NCBI RefSeq assembly: GCF_900115705.1
Contig: NZ_FOXL01000002.1
Span: 248,001-312,000 of the forward strand
Length of the DNA: 64,000 nucleotides
Reading direction: 5' to 3'
Source: Frateuria terrea
Lineage (GTDB): Bacteria > Pseudomonadota > Gammaproteobacteria > Xanthomonadales > Rhodanobacteraceae
Shown here: positions 7,820 through 18,015 of the stretch, in pieces
Layout: each line of letters begins with the position of its first letter
Numbering within the stretch: the first letter of the stretch is position 1
The notes under the pieces: generated by a model
The model's database searches: none
Told to the model about the DNA's origin: nothing
Seen by the model: only the letters and a program-made list of their open reading frames with translations
Translations under genes and position numbers: made by a program

Positions 7820-10381
7820 TCAGGCGCCTTCCAGTACCTGCCGCAGCTTTCGGCCCAGCTCGTCGAGCGTGTACGGCTTGCCCAGCAGCGGTGCGTCCTC
7901 TTCCAGCGTGCCATTGTGGCGGGTGGCCGCGGGCGAGTAGCCGGTGGTGAACAACACTTTCAGACCCGGCCGGCGCCGGCGCGCTTCCGTGGCAAGCCGG
8001 CGTCCATCGGTTCCGGGCATGACCACGTCGGTGAACAGCAGCGCGATCTCCGGGTGCGTGTCGAGCATGTCCAGCGCAGCCTCGGCGCCGTCGGCCTGCA
8101 GTACTCGATAGCCCAGCTCGCGCAAGGCCTCGGCGTTGACCTGGCGTACTGCCGGCTCGTCGTCCACCAGCAGGATCAGCTCCTGCCGCCCGACCGGCAA
8201 CGGCGGCGCGGAAATGCCCGCCTCCGGCGCATTCATCTTGCCGCTCATCCGCGGCAGGTACACCTTGACGCTGGTACCGCGACCGGGCTCCGAGTAGATC
8301 GTCACGTGGCCGCCGGACTGTCTCACGAAGCCATATACCTGGCTCAGGCCAAGCCCCGTGCCCTGCCCCGCCTGCTTGGTCGTGAAGAACGGATCGAACG
8401 CGCGCGCGGCCACCTCCGGCGCCATGCCGACGCCAGTGTCGCTTACCGTGATCGACACATACTCGCCCGCTTCCATGTCCGGGTGGCTGGCGGCATAGCG
8501 CCGGTCGAGCGTGGCGTTCGCCGTCTCGATGGCCAGCCGCCCGCCGCCCCGCATGGCATCGCGGGCGTTGACCGCAAGGTTGAGAACCACGTTCTCGAGC
8601 TGGTTCGCGTCGACCAGCGTCGGCCACAGCCCCTGCGCAAGCACGACTTCAAGGCGGATGTCCGCGCCGATCGCATGACGCAGCAGCTCGTACATGCCTG
8701 CCACCAGTGCGTTGGCGTCCAGCGGCTGCGGGTTGAGCGGTTGCTGGCGGGCGAAGGCGAGCAGGCGCTGGGTCAGCGTGGCTGCGCGATCGGCCGCCTC
8801 CATGGCGTTGTCCGCGTGCCGTCGTTCGGCGGATCCTTCCGGGAGGCGGCGCTTGAGCAGGTCGAGCGAGCCGATCACCACCGCCAGCATGTTGTTGAAA
8901 TCGTGCGCGATGCCGCCGGTCAGGTGACCGACCGCTTCCATCTTCTGGCTCTGCCGCAATGCCGCCTCGGCCTTGGCCAGCGCCTGTGCCTGCTCCTTCT
9001 GCTCGGAGACGTCGCGACCACTGGCGTAGATCGTGTCCTCGTCCTGGCTGGCCACCCAGGAAATGCAGCGATAGCTGCCATCCCTGTGCCGCATGCGGTT
9101 CTCGAACGCGGGCCCCTTGGCCAGGTTGGCGAAGAATGGCCGCTCGCCCGCAGGACGGTCGTCCGGATGGACGAACTCGTAGGCCCGATGCCCGACCACG
9201 TCCGCCGCCTGCCAGCCCAGCACCGTGCTCCAGGCATCGCTGACCTGCAGGAAATAGCCATGCTCATCGACCACCGCCTGCAGGTCGCGCGAATGCTTCC
9301 AGGCACGATCGCGTTCGCGCGTGCGCGCCTCGACACGCTGTTCCAGCGTTTCATTGAGTTCGCGCAGGCGGTCCTCGGCAGCACGGCGCTCGTCGATCTC
9401 GCGCTGCGCCACGGCGTAGAGGTTGGCATTGTCGATGGCGATGGCCGCGTGCGCGGCGATGCCGACCATCAACCGCTCGTGCCGCAGCGAAAACCGTCCA
9501 GGCTCGGGATGGCCGAAGAAAAGCCCGCCCAATACCCGGCCCGAGCGTGAAACCACCGGCACGGCAAGGTAACTGCGCACCGGCGGATGGCCCGGTGGCA
9601 GGCCGTGGTAAGGCGGGCTCTTGCCATACCGGGGATCGAGTAGCACGTCATCGCAGCGGACCAGGCTCTCGCCGGCGAGCGTGGGCCGGAACAATACGCT
9701 GGTGCGCGGCATCGGATAACGGTCGAACGCATGCCGGTCGACGCCGGAGAGGGTATAGAGCAGCATGCTCTCGCCCGCCTCGTTGGTGGTGTTGTAGAAG
9801 AACGCGCCCATGCTGGCGCCGATGAGCGCGACGCCGGCATCGGTGACCGTCTGGACGATGCGTTCCAGCTCCAGTTCGCTGGCCACCGTCGAGCCGACGC
9901 GGTTGAGCGTTTCCAACGCCTGGCTCTCCTCGCGCAAGGCCTGCTCGGCCTGCACGCGCGCCGTGTCGTCGTGCATGGTGAGCACCGCGCCGAGCGGCCT
10001 GCCATCGCCGTCGAGAATCGGGCGCGCCGAGCCCTGCGCGATGACTTCGGTGCCGTCCGCGCGGCGGATCCGCCAGCGCGCATCAGCGACGACCTCGCCG
10101 TCCAGCACCGCGCGCGCCAGCGGCAGCCGTCCGGGCGCATACGGCTGGCCATCCTCGGTCAACAACTGGTAGGCGCTGGCATAGTCGCCCGGCCCGACGT
10201 CGAGCTGGCGAACTCCGTGCAGGCGCGCCGCGGCCTCGTTCACGTAGGTGATCCGCCCGGCCGTGTCGGTCAGGATCACGCCTTCGGCCAGCTGGCCCAG
10301 GATCGCCGCCTGCTCGGCCGCAAGCAGGGCACGCGAGAGGCCGCCGTGCGCGCCTTCAGCTTCGGTCACGGCAATTACCAC
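7820..10381 (-). CDS. Hybrid sensor histidine kinase/response regulator (PAS-GAF-PAS-HisKA-HATPase-REC)
   Basis: An 853-residue cytoplasmic hybrid kinase with no transmembrane segment. Domain order: PAS (about 25-130, with VILTDTAGRITYVNEAAARLHG), GAF (about 175-325), a short coiled coil, a second PAS (about 370-480), HisKA with the phospho-acceptor His493 in GGIAHDFNNML, an HATPase with NARDAM, DTGVGM and GTGLGL boxes, and a C-terminal receiver whose phospho-aspartate is Asp785 in LLFTDVVMP. The GTG start is weakly supported: no clear Shine-Dalgarno is present. It lies 116 bp downstream of argH in the same direction, so read-through from the arginine operon is possible. No output partner is adjacent. 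The input signal cannot be deduced; soluble PAS/GAF kinases often sense redox or small ligands. Confidence 0.9.
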   Translation of the reverse strand: MVIAVTEAEGAHGGLSRALLAAEQAAILGQLAEGVILTDTAGRITYVNEAAARLHGVRQLDVGPGDYASAYQLLTEDGQPYAPGRLPLARAVLDGEVVADARWRIRRADGTEVIAQGSARPILDGDGRPLGAVLTMHDDTARVQAEQALREESQALETLNRVGSTVASELELERIVQTVTDAGVALIGASMGAFFYNTTNEAGESMLLYTLSGVDRHAFDRYPMPRTSVLFRPTLAGESLVRCDDVLLDPRYGKSPPYHGLPPGHPPVRSYLAVPVVSRSGRVLGGLFFGHPEPGRFSLRHERLMVGIAAHAAIAIDNANLYAVAQREIDERRAAEDRLRELNETLEQRVEARTRERDRAWKHSRDLQAVVDEHGYFLQVSDAWSTVLGWQAADVVGHRAYEFVHPDDRPAGERPFFANLAKGPAFENRMRHRDGSYRCISWVASQDEDTIYASGRDVSEQKEQAQALAKAEAALRQSQKMEAVGHLTGGIAHDFNNMLAVVIGSLDLLKRRLPEGSAERRHADNAMEAADRAATLTQRLLAFARQQPLNPQPLDANALVAGMYELLRHAIGADIRLEVVLAQGLWPTLVDANQLENVVLNLAVNARDAMRGGGRLAIETANATLDRRYAASHPDMEAGEYVSITVSDTGVGMAPEVAARAFDPFFTTKQAGQGTGLGLSQVYGFVRQSGGHVTIYSEPGRGTSVKVYLPRMSGKMNAPEAGISAPPLPVGRQELILLVDDEPAVRQVNAEALRELGYRVLQADGAEAALDMLDTHPEIALLFTDVVMPGTDGRRLATEARRRRPGLKVLFTTGYSPAATRHNGTLEEDAPLLGKPYTLDELGRKLRQVLEGA

Positions 10382-10497
10382 CGCTGGTCAGCGCGGCATG
10401 CCGGGCCTGGCGGTGCTCCGCGGGCATGGTCGGAGGCATGGGCGCGAGTATCGGCCGGGCGCCGTGAAACGACCCTCAAACGGGCTGAATGGCCGGT

Positions 10498-11793
10498 TCA
10501 GTCTGGCAGAGCGCGCAGGCGCGCGGCCAGTTCGGCCAGCCGCAAATCTGCGCCGCCGCCTGGCGAGACACGCTCGGCCAGGCTGCGCTCCGGCGTGCGT
10601 CCCTCGCCTGCCGCGGCAGCGGCGGCAGCCGCAGCGCGATAGGCATCGCGGAAGGGCACACCCTGCGCCGCCTGCTCGATCGCCACGTCGGTGGCGTACA
10701 TGGCCGGCTCGATCGCCGCGCGCATGGCCGGCTCGTTCCAGCGCAGGCGGCCGATCAGGTCGGGGACCAGTTCCAGCGCGGCCAGGCCGTGCGTCATGCC
10801 GTGGAACATCGAGCCCTTGGAAAATTGCAGGTCGCGCTGGTACCCCGAGGGCAGCGACAACAGCTGCTCGATCTCGCAACGCGCCGCCGCCACGGTCGCA
10901 TAGCTGGCGCGCAACAGTTCCACCACATCCGGGTTGCGCTTGTTGGGCATGATCGAACTGCCGGTGGTGTACTCCGGCGGCAGGCTGACGAAGCCGAATT
11001 CGGCGGTAGTGAACAGGGACAGGTCCCAGGCCATCCGGCGCAAGTCCAGCAATGCGCTGGCCAGTGCTTCCAGCGCGGCCAGCTCGAACTTGCCGCGCGA
11101 GAGCTGGGCGTAGATCGGCGACGCCTGCATGCGCGAGAAGCCGAGCGCCTGGGTGGTATGCGCGCGATCGAGCGGCAGGTTCACGCCGTAGCCGGCCGCG
11201 GTGCCCAGCGGGTTGGCATCGATCCAGGCGAGGGTCTGCTGCGCGCGCAGCGCGTCGTCGATGAAGCCCTCGGCGAAACCGGCGAACCACATGGCGGTGG
11301 AGGACACCACCGCGCGCTGCAGGTGCGTATAGCCGGGCAGCGGAAGGGCCGGTTGCGCCGCGCGATCGAGGCACGCGGCCGCAATGGCGCGGCAGTGCGT
11401 CGCCAGCGCAGAGAGCTTTTCCTTCAGCCACAGCCGTGTGGCGACCAGGATCTGGTCGTTGCGGCTGCGCCCGGTGTGCACGCGCCGGCCCGCGTCGCCG
11501 AGGCGCTCGGTGAGCCGGGCCTCGATGGCCGAGTGGCCATCTTCGTAGCGCTCGTCCAGCACGAAGGTGCCGGAGCGGAAGTCCTCCGCCAACGCATCGA
11601 GCTCGCGCGCCAGCGAGGCGGCTTCGCCTGCCGCCACGATGCCGATGCGCGCGAGGCCCTCCACGTGCGCCTTGCTGGCGGTGATGTCGTGCAGGAAGAA
11701 CTCGCGGTCGAGCAGCACGTCGTTGCCGGCGAGGAAACGCATGATGCGCGCGTCCACCTGCACGTCGGGCTTCTGCCACAGGAGATCGGTCAT
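10498..11793 (-). CDS. argH: Argininosuccinate lyase
   Basis: A 431-residue member of the fumarase/aspartase superfamily catalysing the last step of arginine synthesis, argininosuccinate to arginine plus fumarate. The signature [12 protein letters not shown] is intact, as are SRNDQI near residue 110 and the THLQ segment. It is slightly shorter than the E. coli enzyme, mainly at the C-terminus, which ends in an Ala-rich tract. It is the last arginine gene of the operon, 27 bp after argC. Confidence 0.97.
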   Translation of the reverse strand: MTDLLWQKPDVQVDARIMRFLAGNDVLLDREFFLHDITASKAHVEGLARIGIVAAGEAASLARELDALAEDFRSGTFVLDERYEDGHSAIEARLTERLGDAGRRVHTGRSRNDQILVATRLWLKEKLSALATHCRAIAAACLDRAAQPALPLPGYTHLQRAVVSSTAMWFAGFAEGFIDDALRAQQTLAWIDANPLGTAAGYGVNLPLDRAHTTQALGFSRMQASPIYAQLSRGKFELAALEALASALLDLRRMAWDLSLFTTAEFGFVSLPPEYTTGSSIMPNKRNPDVVELLRASYATVAAARCEIEQLLSLPSGYQRDLQFSKGSMFHGMTHGLAALELVPDLIGRLRWNEPAMRAAIEPAMYATDVAIEQAAQGVPFRDAYRAAAAAAAAAGEGRTPERSLAERVSPGGGADLRLAELAARLRALPD

Positions 11794-11820
11794 GGGTGGT
11801 GTCCTTGAACGCGGCTGGCG

Positions 11821-12798
11821 TTACGCGTGAACGGGCGGGCTTTGCTGCGGGATCGCCGTCGCTTCCGGCAGACCCAGCGCGCGGTTGATGTTTTGCATGG
11901 CCTGCGTCGCGGCGCCCTTGAGCAGGTTGTCCAGCGTCGCGACCACCACTACACGGCGCCCGTCCAGAGACATGGCAAAGCCGCCGACCTCCGCGTGATG
12001 CCGCCCGGCGATGCGGCTCACCCACGGCGCTTCCTCGACCACGCGCACCAGCGGCTCGGTGCCATAGGCATGGTGGAAGCGTGCCATGACCTCATCGCGC
12101 TTCATCGCGCGCGCAAGGTAGAGGTTGCAGGTGACGGTCAGGCCACGGAAGTGCGGCGCGACGTGCGGCATGAACTCGACCGGCACGCCCAGGTGCGCCG
12201 AGGTTTCGCGCTCGTGCATGTGGCCGGTGAGCGCATAGGGCATGAGGTTGTCGCGCAGCTTTTCCGGGTCGTTCTTGTCCGAAGGCGTGGTGCCAGCGCC
12301 CGAGTAGCCCGACACGCCGAAGCACACCGGCGGTGCGGCGAGCAGGTCCTTCAACGGGGCAACCGCCAGCTGGATCGCCGTGGCGTAGCAGCCCGGATTG
12401 CTGATTCGCCGCTGGCCTCGCCAGCGTTCGCGGGTCAGTTCCGGCAGGCCGTAGTACCAGCGTTCGTCGAAGCGGTAGTCGGCCGACAGGTCGACGATCA
12501 GCGGGTTCGCGCCGGCCTTGCCGAAGGCCTCCACGCAGGCACCGGCCTTGCCGTTGGGCAGGGCCAGGATCACCACGTCGGCGCCCAGCGCCGGCAGATC
12601 CTCGTGCGCAGGAGCGCTGTAGCGAAGCTCGCCGGCGTATTCGGCCACATGGGCGTCCACGCGCTGGCCGTCCAGTTCGCGCGAGGAAACATAGGCCAGC
12701 TCCAGCGCAGGATGATCTGCGATCAGGCGGATCAACTCGGCGCCGGTATGCCCGCGCGCGCCGACGATGCCAACGGTTTTCCTGTCCATCTCAGCCAT
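11821..12798 (-). CDS. argC: N-acetyl-gamma-glutamyl-phosphate reductase
   Basis: A 325-residue NADPH-dependent reductase that converts N-acetylglutamyl phosphate to the semialdehyde. It has the N-terminal dinucleotide motif [15 protein letters not shown] and the catalytic Cys137 in ISNPGCYAT. The ATG giving MAEMDRK is preferred, with GAGGG just upstream; a second ATG three codons later is also possible. The gene starts 11 bp after the stop of argB, consistent with translational coupling of the two enzymes that share the unstable acyl-phosphate intermediate. Confidence 0.95.
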   Translation of the reverse strand: MAEMDRKTVGIVGARGHTGAELIRLIADHPALELAYVSSRELDGQRVDAHVAEYAGELRYSAPAHEDLPALGADVVILALPNGKAGACVEAFGKAGANPLIVDLSADYRFDERWYYGLPELTRERWRGQRRISNPGCYATAIQLAVAPLKDLLAAPPVCFGVSGYSGAGTTPSDKNDPEKLRDNLMPYALTGHMHERETSAHLGVPVEFMPHVAPHFRGLTVTCNLYLARAMKRDEVMARFHHAYGTEPLVRVVEEAPWVSRIAGRHHAEVGGFAMSLDGRRVVVVATLDNLLKGAATQAMQNINRALGLPEATAIPQQSPPVHA

Positions 12799-12809
12799 GT
12801 GCCCGGCCC

Positions 12810-14153
12810 TCAAGCTGCATTGTCTTTCAAGGGGGATGCGTCGACCAGCGTGGGCACCCGCCGCGCGCAATGCGCCACGCAGCGTTCGATCAGGCCGAAG
12901 TCGTCGATGCCGTACCAGTACACCTTCCAGCGCGGCTGCTTGAGCGAGCCATCGCATTCGGCGTCGTAGAACGGATTGATGTTGTTGCCGTGGCGCGAGC
13001 GCCAGAACAGCCGAGGATGCTCCTCGCGCATCACCAGCCACACGGCGCGCCCCAGGCCTTCGCCCTGCGCCTCGTCGAGCACGGCGAACTTGTCCAGGTA
13101 GGCCACGCCCTCCTCCTGCGTCAGGATCATCGCGGCGCGGTAGTTCTCGCTCACGTAGATGCGGTGGGGCCGCGTGCGTTCGAAGTAGTCCGGTACCAGC
13201 TTGCGGCCGAAGCTCGACTCGATCAGATCACGCATGCGGCGCGGGTCTACCCCGTCCCAGGAATCGAACGTCAGCACTTTCTCGCCACGCCGCACCAGCG
13301 TGCCGGAGCCCTTGTGGGTGAACAGCTCCTTGGCCAGCTCGGCCGGCCGCGTGATCGAGATCGACGAGGTCAGCGGCAGGTCGGCCAGCAGGTCGGCGAT
13401 CTGCTCGAGCTTGAGCCGCATGCCGCCATCGATCCAAGGCTGCGCCATCAGGTGCGCGTATTCCGTGGAAAGGTTGATCGAGTCGATCACCTGCCCTTGC
13501 GCGTCGAGCAGCCCGCCGGTACCGGTGAGGAAAACGATCTTGTACGGCTGCAGCACGCGTACCAGCTCGTTGGCTGCCACGTCCGCATTGATGTTGAGCA
13601 GCTGGCCTTCGGCAGTCTCGCCCAGGCTGGCGATCACCGGAATCGCATTGGCGCGCAGCGCCGCCTCGATCGGCGCGAGCTCGATGCCGGTGACCTTGCC
13701 GACCATGCCAAGGGCGTCACGGTCGAGGTATTCGGACGTAAAGACGCCCGCTGCCACCGACACGGCGCGCGTGTCCATCGCATGCAACGCGTCGACCAGG
13801 CGCAGGTTCTGCTGCTGGAAAACGCGGCGCACGATGCCAAGCGCCTGCGGGGTGGTCACGCGCAGGCCGCCGATGGTCTGCTTGGCAATGCCGGCAGCCG
13901 CCAGTTCCTGGTCCAGCTGCGGCCCGGCGCCGTGCAGCACGATCGGGGTGAGTCCCACCTGCTGCAGGAAGGTCAGCGACGAGGCCAGCGCCGGCAGGTC
14001 GTCGCGCAGCACCGCTCCGCCGACCTTGACCACGGCGAAGCGCTTGGCGTCGACCTGCGAGAAGCGCTTGAGATACTGCTGGATTTCCTTCGCGCTGCCC
14101 ATCGCCGAGAGCAGGCGCACGATGGTCTGGCGGGTCTTGGAGTCTATGGTCAT
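12810..14153 (-). CDS. argB: Bifunctional N-acetylglutamate kinase/N-acetylglutamate synthase
   Basis: A 447-residue fusion. Residues about 1-290 form an amino-acid kinase domain ([31 protein letters not shown]); residues about 295-440 form a GNAT-like acetyltransferase ([31 protein letters not shown]). In Xanthomonadales this fused form makes and phosphorylates N-acetylglutamate and is the target of arginine inhibition. No separate argA is seen here. An AT-rich palindrome sits 57 bp upstream of the start, inside the 166-bp gap to argE, and may mark an internal promoter or operator. Confidence 0.95.
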   Translation of the reverse strand: MTIDSKTRQTIVRLLSAMGSAKEIQQYLKRFSQVDAKRFAVVKVGGAVLRDDLPALASSLTFLQQVGLTPIVLHGAGPQLDQELAAAGIAKQTIGGLRVTTPQALGIVRRVFQQQNLRLVDALHAMDTRAVSVAAGVFTSEYLDRDALGMVGKVTGIELAPIEAALRANAIPVIASLGETAEGQLLNINADVAANELVRVLQPYKIVFLTGTGGLLDAQGQVIDSINLSTEYAHLMAQPWIDGGMRLKLEQIADLLADLPLTSSISITRPAELAKELFTHKGSGTLVRRGEKVLTFDSWDGVDPRRMRDLIESSFGRKLVPDYFERTRPHRIYVSENYRAAMILTQEEGVAYLDKFAVLDEAQGEGLGRAVWLVMREEHPRLFWRSRHGNNINPFYDAECDGSLKQPRWKVYWYGIDDFGLIERCVAHCARRVPTLVDASPLKDNAA

Positions 14154-14209
14154 GGCTCAGATGGTTCGCGCAGCGACTGTTTGCCGGCAGGGCAAGGAAG
14201 GGAGAGGAA

Positions 14210-14225
14210 ATGTATATCGATACAT
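14210..14225. promoter_or_regulatory. AT-rich inverted repeat in the argE-argB gap
   Basis: ATGTAT and ATACAT arms flank a 4-bp centre (ATCG), an AT-rich island in very GC-rich DNA, 57 bp before the argB start. It shares about 9 of 14 positions with the classical ArgR box, so it could be an operator or part of an internal promoter (TATACA on the minus strand). This is a weak resemblance, offered as a candidate only. Confidence 0.3.
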
Positions 14226-14319
14226 GACCGAGCGATGACGCAGGCCCTGTGGGCAAACAGCCCCTGCCCGAAGGGTTGCCTCGCAACGCGAATCATTCGA
14301 GCCGCGACCACAGACTTCC

Positions 14320-15420
14320 TCATGCGTTTCCACGGCTGGCGATCCGGTAGAGGTTGTTCGCGTAGTGCTGCAGTTGCTCGAGCGCGACCCATTCGTCTGC
14401 ACTGTGCGCCTGGGCGATGTCGCCCGGACCGTAGACGAAGGCCGTGTAGCCGGCAGCGGAAAAAAGCGCGGCTTCGGTCCAGAAGTCCACGGCGTTGCCG
14501 ACCGGCAGTTCGAGTTCGTCGGCCAGGTCGCGCGAGGCGAGGCGCCGCGCCTCCGCCGTGGCGGTGTCGCCCGCCGGCAACGAGGCACCTCGGAAGGTTT
14601 CCTCGAAGTGCGCCGGCCGAACCTCGCCCAGGCGGCGGAAACACGCCAGCAGGCCATCGGGGTCCATCGTCGGCAGCGGCCGGAAGCCGAAGCGCACTTC
14701 GGCTGCCGGCGCGATCACGTTGGCCTTGATGCCACCTTCCACCCGGCCGATGTTGAAGCGCAGGCCGGTCAGCCCGCCGAAACGCTCGTGCGACTGCGCG
14801 GCGACGAAATCCAGCGCCGTCGTACCCCAGCGCATAGCCTGGTGCAGTGCGCTGTCCGCGGGGCGCTGCTCGCCGGATGCATGGCCGGCGTGGCCGGCGA
14901 AGCGCATCAGCACCGACTGGATGCCGCGGTGCGCCAGCACCGCCTCGCCACGGGTGGGTTCGGCCACGATCACGGCGTCGTAGGAAGGTGCACCGACGAC
15001 AAAGCCGGCGATGCAGCGCGCGTCGTTGGCCTCCTCGTCTGAGGAGAACAGCAGCGCCAGCGGACCCTCGGTCGCCTGCGCCACCGCCAGCAATGCCGCG
15101 GCGGCGCCCTTGATGTCGCAGGCACCCAGGCCGATCGCCCTGTCGCCGCTCACGCGCAGGACGTGCGGATCGGCGCTCCAGGCCGGCGAGTCGGGCACGG
15201 TGTCCACGTGCACGTTGAACAGCAGCCGTGGCTGGCCGCGCACGGCATGCAGGCTCACTGCGCCGTCGCCGTAGTCGGTCACCGTTAACTGGAAACCCGG
15301 CAATTGGGCGCGCAGGTAGTCGAAGATGCCGTCGGTGCCGATCACCCGCGGCGGGTTGCGCGTGTCGAAGGCGACCAGCGCGCGCAGGTGTTCCAGCGTG
15401 GCATCCAGCAAGGCGTTCAT
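14320..15420 (-). CDS. argE: Acetylornithine/acetylcitrulline deacetylase
   Basis: A 366-residue M20-family zinc deacetylase. Visible metal and catalytic residues are in NVHVDTVPD (His), GACDIKG (Asp), SSDEEAND (Glu-Glu) and AEPTRGE. In Xanthomonadales the partner carbamoyltransferase makes N-acetylcitrulline, so this enzyme most likely removes the acetyl group from acetylcitrulline to give citrulline, rather than acting on acetylornithine alone. That specificity is inferred from the neighbouring argF', not read from this protein. It lies 22 bp after argG. Confidence 0.92.
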   Translation of the reverse strand: MNALLDATLEHLRALVAFDTRNPPRVIGTDGIFDYLRAQLPGFQLTVTDYGDGAVSLHAVRGQPRLLFNVHVDTVPDSPAWSADPHVLRVSGDRAIGLGACDIKGAAAALLAVAQATEGPLALLFSSDEEANDARCIAGFVVGAPSYDAVIVAEPTRGEAVLAHRGIQSVLMRFAGHAGHASGEQRPADSALHQAMRWGTTALDFVAAQSHERFGGLTGLRFNIGRVEGGIKANVIAPAAEVRFGFRPLPTMDPDGLLACFRRLGEVRPAHFEETFRGASLPAGDTATAEARRLASRDLADELELPVGNAVDFWTEAALFSAAGYTAFVYGPGDIAQAHSADEWVALEQLQHYANNLYRIASRGNA

Positions 15421-15442
15421 CGCGGGCTCCGGCCAGCTGCGT

Positions 15443-16648
15443 TCATTCCTTGGCGCCCCGGTTCACTTCTGCCCACAGCGTCGAACTCATGCCGAACAGC
15501 TTGATGAAGCCTTCGGCTTCCTCGACGCCCCAGTCGGCGGACTGCGCGTAGGTGGCGCCCTTGGCGTTGAGGATGCGGGGCGATTCGATTGCCACCGCAT
15601 CGACGGTGCCACCATGCGTCTGCAACGTCACGACGCCACTGACGGTGGCCTGGCTGGAGGCCAGGAAGGCTTCCAGGTCGGTCTTCAGCGGATCGTGGAA
15701 GAAGCCCTCGTAGACCACCTCCACCCACTTGCGCGCCACCTCCGGCTTGAAGCGGTTCTGCTGCTTGGACAGCACTGACTCCTCCAGCGCGCGGTGCGCG
15801 GCAAGCAATGCGACGAGGCCGGGCGCCTCGAACACGATGCGGCCCTTCAGCCCGATCGTGGTATCGCCGGTGTACATGCCGCGGCCCACGCCGTAACGGG
15901 CGAACAGCGCGTTGAGCTTCGCCAGCAGCCGATGCCCCGGCAGGCGTTCGCCATCCAGGCTCACCGCCTCGCCGCGCTCGAAGCCGATCTTCACCGCCAG
16001 CGGTTCGGACGGCCATTCGTTGCGCGGCCTGCACCAGCCGCGGGCGCCCTCTCCCGGCGCCTGCCACCTGTCGATTTCGCCGCCGGACATGGTCACGCCC
16101 AGCAGGTTCTCGTTGATGGTGTAGGCCTGCTGCTTGGCGCGCACGCCGAAACCGCGCTCCTCCAGGTACTTCTGCTCGTAGGCGCGTGTCTGCGTGTGCT
16201 GCTTCTGGATTTCCCGGATCGGCGCGACGATGCGGTAGTCGCCCAGTGCCTTCACCGCCAGGTCGAAGCGCACTTGATCGTTGCCCATGCCGGTGCAGCC
16301 GTGCGCGATGGCGTTCGTGCCGAGCTCGGCGCAACGCTTGAGCGCCGCCTCGACGATCAGGTAGCGGTCGGACACCAGTAGCGGATACTGCCCCTGGTAA
16401 GCCTCACCCGCCCACACGAACGGCTTGACGAAGCCATTCCAGATCGCCGGACCACCGTCGACGGTGAGATGGCTGGCAACACCCAGTTCCCTGGCGCGGT
16501 GCTCGATGAAGGCACGTTCCTCGTCGTCCACGCCCCCGGTGTCGGCGAACACGGTGTGCACGTCCCAGCCCTGCTCTTTGAGGTAGGGCACGCAGAAGCT
16601 GGTGTCGAGGCCACCGGAAAAGGCGAGGACGATGTCTTGCTGGCTCAT
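15443..16648 (-). CDS. argG: Argininosuccinate synthase
   Basis: A 401-residue ATP-dependent ligase joining citrulline and aspartate. The N-terminal P-loop-like [10 protein letters not shown] and the [14 protein letters not shown] motif are intact, with the expected full length. It is 25 bp downstream of argF' and 22 bp upstream of argE, so it sits in the middle of the arginine operon. Confidence 0.96.
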   Translation of the reverse strand: MSQQDIVLAFSGGLDTSFCVPYLKEQGWDVHTVFADTGGVDDEERAFIEHRARELGVASHLTVDGGPAIWNGFVKPFVWAGEAYQGQYPLLVSDRYLIVEAALKRCAELGTNAIAHGCTGMGNDQVRFDLAVKALGDYRIVAPIREIQKQHTQTRAYEQKYLEERGFGVRAKQQAYTINENLLGVTMSGGEIDRWQAPGEGARGWCRPRNEWPSEPLAVKIGFERGEAVSLDGERLPGHRLLAKLNALFARYGVGRGMYTGDTTIGLKGRIVFEAPGLVALLAAHRALEESVLSKQQNRFKPEVARKWVEVVYEGFFHDPLKTDLEAFLASSQATVSGVVTLQTHGGTVDAVAIESPRILNAKGATYAQSADWGVEEAEGFIKLFGMSSTLWAEVNRGAKE

Positions 16649-16673
16649 GGGTTGTCTCGTTCGGGGGGCGGCG

Positions 16674-17678
16674 TCAGGAGGCGAGCAGCGAGGCCATCAC
16701 GGCCTTCTGCACATGCAGGCGGTTCTCGGCTTCATCGATGGCGATGCAGTACGGCGCATCCATCACGGCGTCGGTCGCCTTGACGTTGCGGCGCAACGGC
16801 AGGCAATGGCTGAACAGGCCGTGGTCAGTGAGCGCCATCTTGGCCTCGTCAACCATGAAATGCCGATGTGCTTCGCGAATGGGCTTTTCCTGTTCCCAGC
16901 GGCCGAAGTACGGCAGCGCGCCCCAGCTCTTGGCGTACACGACGTGGGCGCCGGCGTAGGCCTCCTCGATGTCGTGGCTGACCCTCAGCGAGCCGCCGTT
17001 GGCCTTGGCGTTCTGCCGCCCGGCTTCCATGTAGCGCTCGTCGAGCACGTACTCGGGCGTCGGGCACAGCAGGGTCACGTCCATGCCCAGCTTGGTGGCG
17101 ATCAGCAGCGCCGAATTGGCCACCGCCGTGTTGAGCGGCTTGGGGTGGTAGGTCCAGGTCAATACGTACTTCCGGTTCTGCAGGTCGCCCAGGTGCTCCT
17201 TGAGTGCCAGCGCATGCGCCAGCTCCTGGCAGGGATGGGTGATCGTCTCCATGTTGATCACCGGCACGGTCGCGTAGCGGGCAAACGCCTTGATGACGCG
17301 ATCCTCGCGATCGACCGACCAGTCCTGGAACTTCGGAAAGGCGCGCACGGCGATCAGGTCGACGTAGCGGCTGAGCACCCGCGCCACCTCGGCGATGTGT
17401 TCTTCCGCCTCCCCGTCCATCACGGTGCCGACCTCGAACTCGATCGGCCATGCGTCCTTGCCCGGCGCCAGCACGATCGCGTGGCCGCCGAGGTGGAAGG
17501 CGCCCAGCTCAAAGCTGGTGCGTGTGCGCATCGAAGGGTTGAAGAACAGCAGCGCGATGGACTTGCCGGCCAGTTGCTGGCCTCGCGGCGAACGCTTGAA
17601 AGCGGCGGCCTGTTCCAGCAAGGCGTCGATCTCGGCGCGGCTGTAGTCCTGGGTGGTGAGGAAGTGTCGTGGGGCCAT
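16674..17678 (-). CDS. argF': N-acetylornithine carbamoyltransferase
   Basis: A 334-residue carbamoyltransferase of the N-acetylornithine type. It carries the carbamoyl-phosphate motif [11 protein letters not shown], the [21 protein letters not shown] loop with Glu92, which in the Xanthomonas enzyme is tied to acetylornithine specificity, the [11 protein letters not shown] motif, and [15 protein letters not shown], which is absent from ordinary ornithine carbamoyltransferases. From memory it is closely similar to the Xanthomonas campestris enzyme along its length. A longer upstream reading frame exists, but this ATG has AAAGGAGC at proper spacing and matches the family start. It is the first gene of the arginine operon and is preceded by a terminator-like hairpin and a short Arg-rich ORF. 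Confidence 0.96.
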   Translation of the reverse strand: MAPRHFLTTQDYSRAEIDALLEQAAAFKRSPRGQQLAGKSIALLFFNPSMRTRTSFELGAFHLGGHAIVLAPGKDAWPIEFEVGTVMDGEAEEHIAEVARVLSRYVDLIAVRAFPKFQDWSVDREDRVIKAFARYATVPVINMETITHPCQELAHALALKEHLGDLQNRKYVLTWTYHPKPLNTAVANSALLIATKLGMDVTLLCPTPEYVLDERYMEAGRQNAKANGGSLRVSHDIEEAYAGAHVVYAKSWGALPYFGRWEQEKPIREAHRHFMVDEAKMALTDHGLFSHCLPLRRNVKATDAVMDAPYCIAIDEAENRLHVQKAVMASLLAS

Positions 17679-17787
17679 GCGTTGGAAGCTCCTTTGGGGA
17701 GTGCGGCTATGGATGCCGCTTGTGCTTTGCGCAGATGATCTTGCGCACATGTGAACCGCTCCGGCGTTCGTGACGGGTTCCAAAAGC

Positions 17788-17817
17788 AAAAAACCCGGCG
17801 CGGTGGCCGGGTTTTTT
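17788..17817. terminator. Perfect-stem terminator hairpin before argF'
   Basis: Two 12-base arms, AAAAAACCCGGC and GCCGGGTTTTTT, flank a 6-base loop. The A and T runs make it a good intrinsic terminator in both directions. On the minus strand it lies 110 nt upstream of the argF' start and 33 nt after the stop of the small Arg-rich ORF, so it would stop transcription before argF' unless something prevents it from forming. That is the geometry of an attenuator. Confidence 0.75.
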
Positions 17818-17850
17818 CGTCGTTGCGCCTGAGGCGCGTGCAGCGACAGC

Positions 17851-17955
17851 CTACCCGGCCGGATGTCGGACCAGCGGTCGGCGCGCACGCGAGGTCATGC
17901 CAGCGGCCATACGGGCGCTGGTGAGCACGGTAGCGGTGTAGACGGCTGCGGACAT
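17851..17955 (-). CDS. Candidate Arg-rich leader peptide of the arginine operon
   Basis: A 34-codon ATG-to-TAG frame. Its last 20 residues include five Arg codons, four of them within TSRARRPLVRHPAG. The Shine-Dalgarno is weak (GGA 7 nt before the ATG). A GC-rich dyad (GCGCC-TGA-GGCGC) lies between its stop and the terminator hairpin and could form the alternative structure needed for attenuation. Known leader peptides of amino acid operons (trp, his, leu, phe) have this layout. An arginine version is not something I know to be established in this group. Random occurrence is possible because GC-rich DNA is Arg-codon-rich. Confidence 0.4.
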   Translation of the reverse strand: MSAAVYTATVLTSARMAAGMTSRARRPLVRHPAG

Positions 17956-18015
17956 GGGGTTTCCGGATAGGGAGCCGGCATCATGCCGGCAATCGTTTGG
18001 CGACGCAACAACTAT

